Part shown: positions 36,722-46,067 of the stretch, in pieces
Layout: every line of letters starts with the position of its first letter
Numbering within the stretch: the stretch's first letter is position 1
Source of the DNA: Candidatus Limivivens intestinipullorum
GTDB taxonomy: Bacteria; Bacillota; Clostridia; Lachnospirales; Lachnospiraceae
Direction: 5' to 3'
NCBI GenBank assembly: GCA_018711185.1
Contig: DVIQ01000114.1
Coordinates: 1 to 64,000, forward strand
DNA: 64,000 nt
The notes under the pieces: model-generated
What the model saw: only the letters and a program-made list of their open reading frames with translations
Database searches by the model: none
Told to the model about the DNA's origin: nothing
Made by a program: the position numbers and the translations under genes

Positions 36722-37747
36722 AGCAAGGTCTCCGGTATTGCGTGTGGACGACCGGATGATCAGTTCCGGAACAGTAGTAAAAGACTGTATATTCAGGGCG
36801 GGGTTTTTAATCTTTTTTATCAAAATCCCGGCAGCCTGCTGGCCCATCTTATGGACGTTGATATCCACAACAGTCAGGGGCGGATCGATCAACTGCGACA
36901 GAGGATAATTATCAAAGGTAATCAGGCCGATGTTATCCGGTATTTCCAGGCCGTGCTTTCGAATCGCAGACACCGCGCCCATAGCAATGTTGTTGTCTTC
37001 GCAGATTACGGCATCGGGCGGGACGCTTTCTCTGAGCAGGTCTTCCATCATTTCATAACCGCTTTGCCTGCTGTATGTGCCATATCTGACAGAAGCTTCC
37101 GGCACATCCAGTCCGAAAATGCGCATGGATGAGACAAACCCTTTCAGACGGTGCCTTGAGATTTCATCTGAGTAGGGGCCTCCTATAAAAGCAATATGAG
37201 TATAGCCGCATTTTGTGAGATACTCTGCGGCGAGGTGACCGGAAACATGGTTGTTGATGTCAATCCAGCAGGCGGTATTTGGAAAAGGGGGTCTGCCGAT
37301 AATCACGTGAGGAAAACCTGTCCTCACCAGAAGACTGACAAGATCAGGCGACGTAGCGGAACCATGGATCAGAATACCGTCTGCAGCTTTTCTTCCTATT
37401 AAATCCGCAACCTCCCGGCACGCAGAAGCTTTATCTGAAACGCCAAGAAAGCTGAAATTGTATTTTTTCCCGCGGATAACATTCTGCGCTCCGCACATAA
37501 TTTCAAACATATGCGGATTATGGAATGCGGTACAGGGCTCCGTGACCGCCAGAAAGAGGATGTTCTCTGAGCGTTCCCGGGCAAAGTTGCTGGCTTGCGC
37601 GTTGGGGTGATAGTTGAGCCGCTTTATGACTTCCAGTACACGAAGCCGCGTGGGTTCAGATATAGAAGGCTTTCCATTGACGACCTTTGATACCGTGGCG
37701 GTCGAGACGCCGGCTTCTTTAGCCACATCTTTAATTGTACAGGACAT
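36710..37747 (-). CDS. LacI-family transcriptional regulator
   Basis: A 345-residue repressor: N-terminal helix-turn-helix CTIKDVAKEAGVSTATVSKVVNG, hinge helix, and a periplasmic-binding-like effector domain (LAAEYLTKCGYTHIAFIGGP, IGLITFDNYPLSQLIDPPLT). Start ATG 37747 is preferred; ATG 37756 sits only 3 bp from AAGGAGG. Probable regulator of importer 3 and GH13 through the palindrome at 31743-31758. Confidence 0.92.
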   Translation of the reverse strand: MSCTIKDVAKEAGVSTATVSKVVNGKPSISEPTRLRVLEVIKRLNYHPNAQASNFARERSENILFLAVTEPCTAFHNPHMFEIMCGAQNVIRGKKYNFSFLGVSDKASACREVADLIGRKAADGILIHGSATSPDLVSLLVRTGFPHVIIGRPPFPNTACWIDINNHVSGHLAAEYLTKCGYTHIAFIGGPYSDEISRHRLKGFVSSMRIFGLDVPEASVRYGTYSRQSGYEMMEDLLRESVPPDAVICEDNNIAMGAVSAIRKHGLEIPDNIGLITFDNYPLSQLIDPPLTVVDINVHKMGQQAAGILIKKIKNPALNIQSFTTVPELIIRSSTRNTGDLALRR

Positions 37748-37794
37748 GCTGGGCATATGCCTCCTTCCTGCTGGCAATTTTGTCCTTTCAGGAA

Positions 37795-37823
37795 ATTATA
37801 GCACGGGCCGGTTTTTTGGGCAA
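37795..37823 (-). promoter_or_regulatory. Promoter of the LacI-family gene
   Basis: On the minus strand TTGCCC (37823-37818), a 17-bp spacer and TATAAT (37800-37795). The -10 is perfect. It lies about 50 bp upstream of the chosen start. Confidence 0.7.
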
Positions 37824-37956
37824 TGTTTATAAGGCTTCCCGCCGTTATTATTCCCAGCCAACCAGCGTAATTTCCTTTCTCCGAACCGGATGACTTTTCC
37901 GCAGACTTCTGGTAAAATACCCGTAATACATGATTTTTCACAATAAGGAGGAAAAC

Positions 37957-39030
37957 ATGCTTTACCAGATCTATACAGGTTCCTATATGAACGAAAACGG
38001 CGGAGACGGCATCTATCTGCTTGAATTTGACACAGAAAGACAAACCCTTCGTCAGATCTGCTCTTACCCGGAGGAGAGCAGCAATCCCTCTTTTCTGGCG
38101 GTGACCCCGGAGCGCGTCTTCGCGGTGAGCGAGCTGGACGAATGCGGCTATATTACATCCTTCGCCCGTGATCTGGCCACCGGCGGACTGACGAAGCTTG
38201 ACCGGATCCGGACGGAGGGGAGCGCCATGTGCCATCTGTGCCTGTGGCCGGACGGACAGCATCTTTCCGCCGCGAATTATATGAGCGGAAGTCTTGTGGT
38301 CTGCCGGGTTCAGGCGGATGGCAGCCTGGGGCCGGTCTGCGATTTCAAGCAGCACTACGGCATTGGCTTTGACAGCAAAGACCGGCAGGAGGGGCCCCAT
38401 GTCCATTCAACGGGGGTATCCGGGGACGGAAAGCGCTTGTACGCGGCGGATCTGGGACTCGATCAGATCTTCTGCTACGAGATTTCGGAGGGCGGCAGAC
38501 TGACGGAGAAAAAAGAGGAATATCAGATCCGCACTCCAAAGGGAACGGGGCCGCGTCATTTCCTTTTTCGGGAGGAGGACCGCTATCTGTATCTGGTGAC
38601 GGAGATGGGAAACTGTCTGTTTGTCTATGAAAAGGCAGAAGGAGAACCGGTATACCGGGAAATTCAGAATATCAGTACGCTGCCAGAGGGGTATACGGGC
38701 TTTAACGCGGCGGCGGATCTTCACTTTTCTAGGGATGGGAAATTCCTGTACGTGTCAAACCGCGGGGCGAATAACCTGGCCGTGTTCCGGGTAACGGAGA
38801 ATGGTACGGTTCTTCTGACAGGGCACTATGACTGCGGCGGAGATTTTCCGCGGAATTTCTGTATTACGCCGGACAACCGGTTTGTGGTTGCTGCGAACCA
38901 GAAAAGCGGTTCCGTTGCAGTGTTTGCGCGGGATGCCGTTACCGGGGCAATCGGCGGAAAGGTGTCGGAGCTGGCCATACCAAACGCGGTGTTTGTCCAG
39001 GCGGTTCCCAAGGGGGAAACATGGAAATGA
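37957..39030 (+). CDS. Lactonase-family seven-bladed propeller (6-phosphogluconolactonase-like)
   Basis: A 357-residue cytosolic protein of the YbhE/Pgl type: YTGSYMNENGGDGIYLLEFD near the start, then GPHVHSTGVSGDGKRLYAADLGLDQ and GPRHFLF, HFSRDGKFLYVSNRG. The family hydrolyses 6-phosphogluconolactone or related lactones. ATG 37957 follows AAGGAGG; a 9-codon extension is rejected. Its stop overlaps the dus gene. Confidence 0.88.
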   Translation: MLYQIYTGSYMNENGGDGIYLLEFDTERQTLRQICSYPEESSNPSFLAVTPERVFAVSELDECGYITSFARDLATGGLTKLDRIRTEGSAMCHLCLWPDGQHLSAANYMSGSLVVCRVQADGSLGPVCDFKQHYGIGFDSKDRQEGPHVHSTGVSGDGKRLYAADLGLDQIFCYEISEGGRLTEKKEEYQIRTPKGTGPRHFLFREEDRYLYLVTEMGNCLFVYEKAEGEPVYREIQNISTLPEGYTGFNAAADLHFSRDGKFLYVSNRGANNLAVFRVTENGTVLLTGHYDCGGDFPRNFCITPDNRFVVAANQKSGSVAVFARDAVTGAIGGKVSELAIPNAVFVQAVPKGETWK

Positions 39031-40013
39031 GGTTCTATTTCGCACCGATGGAGGGAATCACCGGATATGTGTACCGGGGGGTTCATCACCGGTTTTTCCC
39101 CGGGATGGATAAATACTTTTCCCCGTTTTTGACTGCGGCCACCGGCAAAAGCGCGGCTTCCAGAGAAATGCGTGATTTATTGCCGGAAAAGAATCGCGGC
39201 TATACGCTGGTGCCTCAGATTCTCACGAACCGGGCCCCGGACTTTGCGGAGCTCTGCGAGAGGCTTTCGGCCTATGGCTACCGGGAAGTGAATTTAAATC
39301 TGGGCTGCCCTTCCGGCACCGTGGTTTCCAAGAAAAGGGGAGCCGGTTTCCTGGGGGTTCCGGAAGAGCTGGACGCGTTTCTGGATGAGATTTTCCAAAA
39401 AACAGAGCTGGAGATTTCCATAAAAACGAGGATCGGGGTCAGCGAGCCGGAAGAATTCGGACGCATACTGGAAATCTATAACCGCTATCCCTTAAAGGAG
39501 CTGATTATCCATCCAAGAGTGCGGGAAGACTTCTATAAAAATACGCCGGACTGGGATACCTTTGCCTGGGCTTTGGAGGCGTCCAGGGCGCCGGTATGCT
39601 ACAACGGCGACCTGTTTACAAAGGCGGCGTATGGAAGGTTCCGGGAGCGGTTTCCACAGACGGAAAATGTGATGCTGGGAAGAGGCCTCCTTCGCAATCC
39701 ATGTCTGGTTCGGGAAATCCGGGGAACGGACTGCCTGGATAAACCCCGGCTGCTGGCTTTCCACGACGCCCTCTGCGAAGAATACGAGGGCGTTCTCTCA
39801 GGAGACCGGAATGTTTTATTTAAGATGAAAGAACTGTGGTTCTACATGGGAAATCTGTTTAAGGACAGCAAAAAATATCTCAAGAGAATCAAAAAGGCCC
39901 AGAAGCTTCCGGAATACAGGGAGACCGTGAGAGAACTTTTCGCAGAGCGGGAATTGAGTCGGGAGGAAGAGGCCGGCCGGGATATTTCCTTTTCCCCGGA
40001 GGCCGGAGCGTAA
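39021..40013 (+). CDS. tRNA-dihydrouridine synthase
   Basis: A 330-residue FMN enzyme that reduces uridine in tRNA D-loops. It opens RFYFAPMEGITGYVYR and holds the catalytic cysteine C96 in NLNLGCPSGTVVSKKRGAGF, then KTRIGVSEPEE and HPRVREDFY, GDLFT, MLGRGLLRNP. Overlaps the lactonase by 10 bp; ATG 39027 is an alternative. A housekeeping gene at the edge of the island, just before the rpmJ promoter. Confidence 0.94.
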   Translation: MEMRFYFAPMEGITGYVYRGVHHRFFPGMDKYFSPFLTAATGKSAASREMRDLLPEKNRGYTLVPQILTNRAPDFAELCERLSAYGYREVNLNLGCPSGTVVSKKRGAGFLGVPEELDAFLDEIFQKTELEISIKTRIGVSEPEEFGRILEIYNRYPLKELIIHPRVREDFYKNTPDWDTFAWALEASRAPVCYNGDLFTKAAYGRFRERFPQTENVMLGRGLLRNPCLVREIRGTDCLDKPRLLAFHDALCEEYEGVLSGDRNVLFKMKELWFYMGNLFKDSKKYLKRIKKAQKLPEYRETVRELFAERELSREEEAGRDISFSPEAGA

Positions 40014-40044
40014 CAAAAAACCCGGAAAAACCCGCAAAAACTGC

Positions 40045-40073
40045 TTGCATTTACCAATAAACGGTGATATAAT
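40045..40073 (+). promoter_or_regulatory. Strong sigma-A promoter before rpmJ
   Basis: TTGCAT (40045-40050), 17-bp spacer, TATAAT (40068-40073). Located 84 bp before the rpmJ ATG, it would give the alpha-operon its own promoter now that it is cut off from infA. The leader contains small hairpins (AAGGC...GCCTT and GCCC-aaaa-GGGC). Confidence 0.85.
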
Positions 40074-40156
40074 GTGAGTCGAACTTTTTGTGAAGGCTTA
40101 TTTTTTGTGCCTTATTATGCCCAAAAGGGCGCAAAATCAGGAAAGGAGGATTACCC

Positions 40157-40270
40157 ATGAAGGTTAGATCATCTGTTAAACCGATTTGCGAAAAGTGCAA
40201 AGTCATTAAAAGAAAGGGAAGTATCCGGATTATCTGTGAGAACCCGAAGCACAAACAGCGCCAGGGCTGA
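40157..40270 (+). CDS. rpmJ: 50S ribosomal protein L36
   Basis: A 37-residue zinc-ribbon protein of the large subunit: [15 protein letters not shown]... [13 protein letters not shown], with C/C/C/H zinc ligands. GAAAGGAGGA precedes the ATG. It normally follows infA directly; here it starts the separated second half of the operon. Confidence 0.97.
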   Translation: MKVRSSVKPICEKCKVIKRKGSIRIICENPKHKQRQG

Positions 40271-40635
40271 TTACCGCACAGAAAAGGCAGCGAGTCTGCC
40301 GGGAATCTGATGCGGAATTGTTTTGGAAAGATTTGTGCGAATTTTGATGCGGCTGCAGTATGAACCGCCCGGATGAGTTGTTCATACTGATGACAATATA
40401 TGATTTATTCGTTTACCGATTCATCGTATATTGCTTTAAATACCGTATTGTCTGCATACCGGGACGATACGGAAAGGTCGGACGGTGTATCTGACGTCCG
40501 GCTGGGCAGCGCAGAGGGCCTGCGCGGCCTCAATTTGGGACAATATCATAAGAGGCGCTGTATGCACTACATTTCAGACGTGCTTCGCACGGGCTGCATA
40601 TGGATGCTGTCTTACAGAAAATGGAGGAAAATTAC
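40271..40635 (+). promoter_or_regulatory. Long structured gap between rpmJ and rpsM
   Basis: 365 bp without a credible gene. Successive hairpins: CAGTATGAAC/GTTCATACTG (40356-40365 with 40380-40389, perfect), CAATATATGA/TCGTATATTG (about 40395-40434) and CCGTAT/ATACGG (about 40442-40471). The gap in related operons is usually short. It may be a ribosomal-protein-binding leader or simply decayed DNA. Confidence 0.5.
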
Positions 40636-41004
40636 ATGGCTCGTATTGCTGGTGTAGACTTACCAAGAGAAAAACGTGTAGAGATCGGCTTAACCTACAT
40701 TTACGGAATCGGTAGAGTAAGCGCAGGAAAGATCCTGGAAAAGGCGAACGTAAATCCGGACACCCGTGTAAGGGATCTGACCGATGAGGAAGTAGCCAGA
40801 ATCCGTGACGTAATCGACGCAGAGCACACCGTAGAAGGTGATCTGAGAAGAGAGATCGCTCTGAACATCAAGAGACTTCAGGAAATCGGCTGCTACAGAG
40901 GTATCCGTCATCGTAAAGGACTTCCGGTTCGTGGTCAGAAGACAAAGACCAACGCGAGAACCAGAAAAGGCCCGAAGAGAACGGTTGCTAATAAGAAGAA
41001 ATAA
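40636..41004 (+). CDS. rpsM: 30S ribosomal protein S13
   Basis: A 122-residue small-subunit head protein. It begins [21 protein letters not shown] and ends in the basic [18 protein letters not shown] tail. ATG 40636 is chosen because the family starts there and GGAGG lies upstream; a 12-codon extension is not S13-like. Confidence 0.97.
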   Translation: MARIAGVDLPREKRVEIGLTYIYGIGRVSAGKILEKANVNPDTRVRDLTDEEVARIRDVIDAEHTVEGDLRREIALNIKRLQEIGCYRGIRHRKGLPVRGQKTKTNARTRKGPKRTVANKKK

Positions 41005-41149
41005 ACCGGTGCTGTTCTGTCCGGCCTAGCCGGATGAGCGCAGACAATATAAGAAAAGAAACATGGCTGTCCGGTACCGGCGTATCCGCCGTACGGCAAA
41101 CAGCTATGAGAACTGTCGTTGAGAATTTGAGAAAGTAGGTTAGTTTAAA
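41005..41149. other. Gap between rpsM and rpsK with small hairpins
   Basis: No gene. Two short GC-rich hairpins (TCCGGC-cta-GCCGGA and CGGCG-tatc-CGCCG) are visible, of unknown role. Confidence 0.4.
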
Positions 41150-41545
41150 ATGGCTAAAAAAGTTGCGAAAAAAGTGACAAAAAAGCGCGTTAAGAAAAAC
41201 GTTGAACGCGGACAGGCACATATTCAGTCATCCTTCAACAACACCATTGTTACCCTGACGGATGCTGAGGGAAATGCTTTATCATGGGCAAGTGCCGGTG
41301 GTCTGGGATTTAGAGGTTCAAGGAAATCTACTCCGTACGCAGCGCAGATGGCTGCTGAGACTGCTACAAAGGCAGCACTGGTTCATGGTCTGAAGACTGT
41401 TGACGTTATGGTAAAGGGTCCGGGTTCCGGACGTGAGGCTGCGATCCGCGCACTGCAGGCTTGCGGTCTTGAGGTTACCAGCATCCGTGACGTAACTCCG
41501 GTTCCGCACAATGGATGCCGCCCGCCAAAACGCAGAAGAGTCTAA
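41150..41545 (+). CDS. rpsK: 30S ribosomal protein S11
   Basis: A 131-residue platform protein with a Lys-rich N terminus ([19 protein letters not shown]), [20 protein letters not shown], and the ending [16 protein letters not shown]. Normal length and position between rpsM and rpsD. Confidence 0.98.
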   Translation: MAKKVAKKVTKKRVKKNVERGQAHIQSSFNNTIVTLTDAEGNALSWASAGGLGFRGSRKSTPYAAQMAAETATKAALVHGLKTVDVMVKGPGSGREAAIRALQACGLEVTSIRDVTPVPHNGCRPPKRRRV

Positions 41546-41561
41546 TAGGAGGAAATAGAAA

Positions 41562-42155
41562 ATGGCAATCAACAGAGTTCCGGTTCTTAAAAGATGCAGA
41601 TCCCTGGGTCTTGATCCCATCTACCTGGGTATTGATAAAAAGTCTACAAGAGAATTAAAGAGAGCGAACCGTAAGATGAGCGAGTACGGCATGCAGCTTC
41701 GCGAAAAGCAGAAAGCGAAATTCATCTACGGCGTTCTGGAGAAGCCCTTCCGCAACTACTATGAGAAGGCTGAGAAAATGTCCGGTATGACCGGTACGAA
41801 CCTGATGGTTATGCTGGAGTCCAGACTGGACAACGTAATCTTCCGTCTTGGATTCGCGAGAACCAGAAAGGAAGCAAGACAGATCGTTGACCACAAGCAT
41901 GTGCTGGTAAACGGCAAGTGCGTAAATATTCCGTCTTACCTGGTAAAGGCAGGCGATTCCATCGAGATCAAGGAGAAGGCAAAGGGAAGCCAGAGATACA
42001 AAGATATCCTGGAAGTTACCGGCGCAAGACTGGTTCCGGAGTGGCTTGAGGCAGATCAGGAGAACCTGAAGGGCCTTGTAAAAGAGCTTCCGTCCAGAGA
42101 AGCCATCGACGTTCCGGTGGACGAGATGCTTATCGTTGAGCATTATTCCAAATAA
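41562..42155 (+). CDS. rpsD: 30S ribosomal protein S4
   Basis: A 197-residue 16S rRNA-binding assembly protein with an S4 RNA-binding domain (LESRLDNVIFRLGFARTRKEARQIVDHKHVLVNG). It lacks the N-terminal CxxC zinc motif, so it is the C-minus form. In many Firmicutes rpsD lies elsewhere; here it is in the alpha operon, as in many Clostridia. Confidence 0.97.
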   Translation: MAINRVPVLKRCRSLGLDPIYLGIDKKSTRELKRANRKMSEYGMQLREKQKAKFIYGVLEKPFRNYYEKAEKMSGMTGTNLMVMLESRLDNVIFRLGFARTRKEARQIVDHKHVLVNGKCVNIPSYLVKAGDSIEIKEKAKGSQRYKDILEVTGARLVPEWLEADQENLKGLVKELPSREAIDVPVDEMLIVEHYSK

Positions 42156-42209
42156 TTAAGGTGAGATCGTTACCCTCAACCATGCAAACCCAAAAGGAGG
42201 GGCAATATA

Positions 42210-43169
42210 GTGTTTGATTTCAACAAACCGAAAATTGAGATAGCTGAAATTTCAGAGGATAAGAAATACGGCAGATTCGTATGCGAACCGCTGGAGAGAG
42301 GCTATGGCACTACTCTTGGAAATTCTCTTAGGAGAATCATGCTCTCCTCATTGCCCGGCGCCGCAGTCAGCCAGGTAAAGATCGAAGGAGTTCTGCATGA
42401 ATTCAGTTCCATCCCGGGTGTGAAGGAAGATGTCACTGAGATTATTATGAACCTCAAATCACTGGCAATCAAAAATTCCAGTGAAACGAATGAGGCCAAG
42501 GTGGCTTACATTGAATTTGAGGGAGAGGGTGTTGTAACCGGAGCTGATATCCAGGCAGATCAGGATATCGAAATCCTGAATCCGGATCAGGTGATCGCAA
42601 CCTTAAACGGCGGCGCGGACAGCAAGCTGTACATGGAGCTGACCATCACGAAGGGCAGAGGCTATGTAAGCGCTGAAAAGGGCAAGACAGACGATATGCC
42701 CATCGGCGTGATCGCCGTGGATTCCATTTATACCCCTGTAGAGCGTGTAAATCTCAAGGTGGAGAATACCCGTGTGGGCCAGGTGACAGACTATGATAAG
42801 CTGACCCTGGACGTATACACGAACGGTACACTGGCTCCGGATGAGGCTGTCAGCCTGGCGGCCAAGGTTCTGAGCGCTCACCTGAGCCTTTTCATTGACC
42901 TTTCCGAGAACGCGAAGTCTGCGGAAGTCATGATTGAGAAAGAGGACAATGAAAAAGAAAAGGTTCTTGAGATGAACATTGACGAGCTTGAACTGTCCGT
43001 GCGTTCTTACAACTGCTTAAAGCGCGCCGGCATCAATACGGTTGAGGAACTGTGCAACCGTACATCCGACGACATGATGAAGGTACGGAACCTGGGAAGG
43101 AAATCACTGGAAGAAGTTCTCGGCAAGCTGAAAGAGCTGGGACTGCAGCTTAATCCCAGCGATGAATAA
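42210..43169 (+). CDS. rpoA: RNA polymerase alpha subunit
   Basis: A 319-residue subunit: N-terminal dimerisation domain ([25 protein letters not shown]-type block, [21 protein letters not shown]) and C-terminal DNA-contacting domain ([32 protein letters not shown]). The start is GTG after AAAGGAGGGG. Followed by a repeat-bearing gap before rplQ. Confidence 0.98.
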   Translation: MFDFNKPKIEIAEISEDKKYGRFVCEPLERGYGTTLGNSLRRIMLSSLPGAAVSQVKIEGVLHEFSSIPGVKEDVTEIIMNLKSLAIKNSSETNEAKVAYIEFEGEGVVTGADIQADQDIEILNPDQVIATLNGGADSKLYMELTITKGRGYVSAEKGKTDDMPIGVIAVDSIYTPVERVNLKVENTRVGQVTDYDKLTLDVYTNGTLAPDEAVSLAAKVLSAHLSLFIDLSENAKSAEVMIEKEDNEKEKVLEMNIDELELSVRSYNCLKRAGINTVEELCNRTSDDMMKVRNLGRKSLEEVLGKLKELGLQLNPSDE

Positions 43170-43234
43170 TCCCATCGCCGAAGGCGATTGCAAATGGATT
43201 TTGCAGTTGCGGATCAGCAAGGCTGAACGGTAGA
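43168..43234 (-). repeat. Truncated MITE-like repeat between rpoA and rplQ
   Basis: Read on the minus strand, this gives the first half of the element at 19303: a GTTCAGCCTTGCTGATC palindrome, AACTGCAAAATCCATTTG and ATCGCCTTCGGCGATGGG. The second half is absent. It places a mobile-looking repeat inside an essential operon. Confidence 0.7.
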
Positions 43235-43332
43235 GAATGATAGCTGGGATTCATACAATTTATGGAAGAAAAGCACTCTGGAAGTAAGCCCGAAGCGCGT
43301 TCCTGAGTGTTCCACAAATGGAGGATTAGAAA

Positions 43333-43869
43333 ATGTCAGGTTATAGAAAACTTAGCAGAACGGCAAGCCAGAGAAAGGCCCTGATCAGAAATCAGGTTAC
43401 GGCTCTGCTTTATCATGGAAAGATTCGCACCACCGAGCAGAAGGCAAAGGAAATCCGCAAGGTTGCCGAGGGCCTGATCGCTATGGCAGTGAGAGAGAAA
43501 GATAACTTCGAAACCGTTACCATTACCGCGAAGGTTCCCCGCAAGGACAAGGACGGCAAGAGAGTAAAGGAAGTCGTAGACGGAAAGAAGACCACCGTAT
43601 ACGATGAGGTTCAGAAGGAAATCAGGAAAGACGCTCCGTCCAGACTGCACGCCAGAAGACAGATGCTGAAAGTGCTGTATCCGGTTAAGGAAGTATCTAC
43701 AGAAAACGCAGGCAAGAAGAAGAACACCAAAGAGGTGGATATGGTAGATAAGCTGTTCAGCGAGATCGCACCGAAGTATGCGAACCGCAACGGCGGTTAC
43801 ACCAGAATCACCAAGATCGGCCAGCGCCGCGGTGACGCTGCCATGGAAGTTCTGATCGAGCTGGTTTAA
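43333..43869 (+). CDS. rplQ: 50S ribosomal protein L17
   Basis: A 178-residue large-subunit protein beginning [21 protein letters not shown] and ending [20 protein letters not shown]. It is longer than the usual about 115-130 residues owing to an internal insertion (about residues 60-130, Lys/Glu-rich), seen in other Lachnospiraceae. Last gene of the operon. Confidence 0.95.
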   Translation: MSGYRKLSRTASQRKALIRNQVTALLYHGKIRTTEQKAKEIRKVAEGLIAMAVREKDNFETVTITAKVPRKDKDGKRVKEVVDGKKTTVYDEVQKEIRKDAPSRLHARRQMLKVLYPVKEVSTENAGKKKNTKEVDMVDKLFSEIAPKYANRNGGYTRITKIGQRRGDAAMEVLIELV

Positions 43870-43878
43870 TAGATTGTA

Positions 43879-43917
43879 AAAGCTGCTCACTTATAGAAAG
43901 GTGAGCAGCTTTTTTTA
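43879..43917. terminator. Terminator of the alpha operon
   Basis: AAAGCTGCTCAC pairs with GTGAGCAGCTTT around a short loop, followed by a T-run; an A-run lies on the other side, so it may serve the convergent esterase gene too. The esterase stop codon overlaps its edge. Confidence 0.88.
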
Positions 43918-44538
43918 AGTATGACGGCCATCGCGCAAAGCATTCAAAAAAGTCTCTGCCCACCATTTTGCCAGCAGCTCATGGCCTTTGTGGGTCAGAT
44001 GTACGCCATCGGGGGAGAGTTCGGAAACAGGCCGGCAGAGGACAGCTTGGTTAAAACGTTCATGGAGAGACAGAAACGGAAGTCCAAGGCGAAGCGCTTC
44101 AGTCTGGAAAATGTCTTCGGCCTCCTGTACCGTTGGGAACCAGTTCAGGTACTCCGCCGGACTTGGAAATAGAAAAGGGCCCGCGCAGAAGATCCGGGGA
44201 ATCCCGGCGTGTTTCAGTGTTTCCAGAATCCCGCTGATGGATTCGCGAAAGCCCGCGGCCTTCAGGGAGAGGCCGGTATTCTGGGCGGCAGCCACATCGT
44301 TTATGCCGATGAGCAGACTTGCGGCATCCGGGGAGTAGTTCAGGCAGTTTTCAGCCAGAGTTTGAAGAACACGGGCGGCAGTAAAGCCGTCCTGCCCTTT
44401 ATTGAGAATGCGAATATCCGGGCAGCGCGAGGAAAGCGGCCCGGACAGAAGGCGCACATAGCCCAGCCCCAAAGGCGGATGTTCCCAGAGGTGGCCCGCG
44501 TCTGTGATGCTGTCGCCCAGGAAAATGATTTTTTTCAT
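43915..44538 (-). CDS. SGNH/GDSL-type esterase
   Basis: A 207-residue cytosolic hydrolase. Block I GDSITDAGH (catalytic Ser), block III GINDVAA (Asn) and block V DGVHLTHKGHELLA (Asp-His) are all present. Such enzymes remove acetyl or other ester groups from sugars. ATG 44538 follows GGAGGAG; a 77-codon upstream extension is rejected. Divergent from the GH29 gene, so possibly a deacetylase working with it (inference). Confidence 0.92.
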   Translation of the reverse strand: MKKIIFLGDSITDAGHLWEHPPLGLGYVRLLSGPLSSRCPDIRILNKGQDGFTAARVLQTLAENCLNYSPDAASLLIGINDVAAAQNTGLSLKAAGFRESISGILETLKHAGIPRIFCAGPFLFPSPAEYLNWFPTVQEAEDIFQTEALRLGLPFLSLHERFNQAVLCRPVSELSPDGVHLTHKGHELLAKWWAETFLNALRDGRHT

Positions 44539-44592
44539 AGGGATCTCCTCCACGAAAAAAGTTGTATTGTTAAATAGATTGTAACACAAAAG

Positions 44593-44617
44593 CCTGAAGG
44601 TGAAAAACACTTTCAGA
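44593..44617. promoter_or_regulatory. Inverted repeat between esterase and GH29
   Basis: CTGAAGGTG-aaaaa-CACTTTCAG, eight of nine pairs, in the divergent intergenic region. It could be an operator for both genes. No clear promoter hexamers were assigned. Confidence 0.35.
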
Positions 44618-44679
44618 CTGGACTCGCGCTGCGCTGTGCGGACCGTAAGAAAGCGTTTGCGAGAGAAAGGGAGGAAAGG

Positions 44680-46053
44680 ATGATTGATTTTCTGCGGGAG
44701 GCGGCCCATGTAAGGCCGTCCCAAAAGCAACAAAACTGGTTTGATATGGGTATGTACGCTTTTATTCATTTTGGACCGAATACTTACACGGACCGGGAAT
44801 GGGGAGACGGAACGGAGAACCCGGAAATTTTTAACCCCTTAAAGCTGGATTGCGACCAGTGGGTAGAGGCCATAAAGACCGCGGGCATGAAAGGCCTGGT
44901 TCTCACAGCGAAACACCATGACGGCTTCTGCCTGTGGCCGTCCAGGTATACGGAACATTCCGTAAAAAACAGCCCTTTCCGGGGAGATGTGGTAAAGGAA
45001 GCCGCCGAGGCCTGCCGCCGGGGAGGAATAAAATTCGGCTTCTACCTGTCGCCCTGGGATCGAAATTCCAAATATTACGGGAGCCCGGAATACAACGAAT
45101 ATTTCTGCAGCCAGCTTACGGAGCTGCTGACGGAGTACGGAGATATTTTTTATGTTTGGTTTGATAACGCCTGCGGAGAAGGACCGAATGGGAAAAAGCA
45201 GGCATATGAATTTGAGCGGTATTTCGAGTTGATTCGAAAATATCAGCCGGAGGCAGTGATTTTTAACGATTTCGGCCCGGATATCCGCTGGTGCGGCAAC
45301 GAGGCCGGACAGGCACGCCATTCCGAATGGGCGGTGGTTCCCTCGGAACTGTGCCATTACGGAAAAATTCAGACAGGCCCCGGTCCCATGGCCTCCCAGG
45401 GCAGTCTGTCCTACCTTTATAATACGGAGCAGGAGCTGGGAACCATGCCGAATATTCTCTATTCCAAGGGACTTGTGTTTGCTCCTTCGGAAATCGACAT
45501 GTCCATCCGTCCGGGATGGTTCTGGCATCCCCAAGAGGAACCCCATTCTTTGGAACGGCTGTTCCGGACGTATCTGACCAGCACGGGAGCCAATGCCTGC
45601 CTGAACCTGAACATTCCGCCCACCAGGGAGGGCCTGTTGGATGAAAGGGACGTGAAGCGCCTGAAGGAATTTGGCGAGCTGATTGGGAGGGAGTTCGGCA
45701 GCGCGGTTCCCTCTGTGACAGAAAAGATGAAAGGGCAGCCTCCTACCCAGCCCGTGTACCGCGTGAAACTGGGCCGGCCTCTGAAAGAATTAAAGTATGT
45801 GGTTCTGCAAGAGGACATAGCCCAGGGCCAGAGAGTGGAAAGCTTCCGGATTACGGCAAAGTTTGCCAGCGGCGGACAGTATCCTCTCTTCCAGGGTACA
45901 TGTATCGGAAACCGCCGGATCTGTCAGCTCCAGGATCCCTTTGCCCTTCAGAATCCGCTTTTAAACGACACGGACGAGCTCTTGACGGAGCTTCAGGTTC
46001 AGATAACGGCGGCCAGGGACGAAGTGATCCTGAAAGATATCCAGGTTTACTGA
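44680..46053 (+). CDS. Alpha-L-fucosidase, GH29 (second copy)
   Basis: A 457-residue exo-fucosidase-family enzyme without signal peptide: MYAFIHFGPNTYTDREWG, VLTAKHHDGFCLWPSRYTEHS, and DIFYVWFDNACGEG with D162 as probable nucleophile, then TSTGANACLNLNIPP. The C-terminal about 100 residues are beta-rich. It differs strongly from the GH29 at 17429 and resembles the alpha-1,3/4 branch. GGGAGGAAAGG precedes the ATG. Confidence 0.92.
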   Translation: MIDFLREAAHVRPSQKQQNWFDMGMYAFIHFGPNTYTDREWGDGTENPEIFNPLKLDCDQWVEAIKTAGMKGLVLTAKHHDGFCLWPSRYTEHSVKNSPFRGDVVKEAAEACRRGGIKFGFYLSPWDRNSKYYGSPEYNEYFCSQLTELLTEYGDIFYVWFDNACGEGPNGKKQAYEFERYFELIRKYQPEAVIFNDFGPDIRWCGNEAGQARHSEWAVVPSELCHYGKIQTGPGPMASQGSLSYLYNTEQELGTMPNILYSKGLVFAPSEIDMSIRPGWFWHPQEEPHSLERLFRTYLTSTGANACLNLNIPPTREGLLDERDVKRLKEFGELIGREFGSAVPSVTEKMKGQPPTQPVYRVKLGRPLKELKYVVLQEDIAQGQRVESFRITAKFASGGQYPLFQGTCIGNRRICQLQDPFALQNPLLNDTDELLTELQVQITAARDEVILKDIQVY

Positions 46054-46067
46054 AAAGGAGAAACGTA

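Noticed and set aside
40400-40657. 85-residue frame between rpmJ and rpsM
   Set aside because: No ribosome-binding site, overlaps the rpsM start in another frame, and composition is not protein-like.
42210-42212. Loss of the rpoA start codon
   Set aside because: A GTG start with AAAGGAGGGG upstream gives the correct N terminus.
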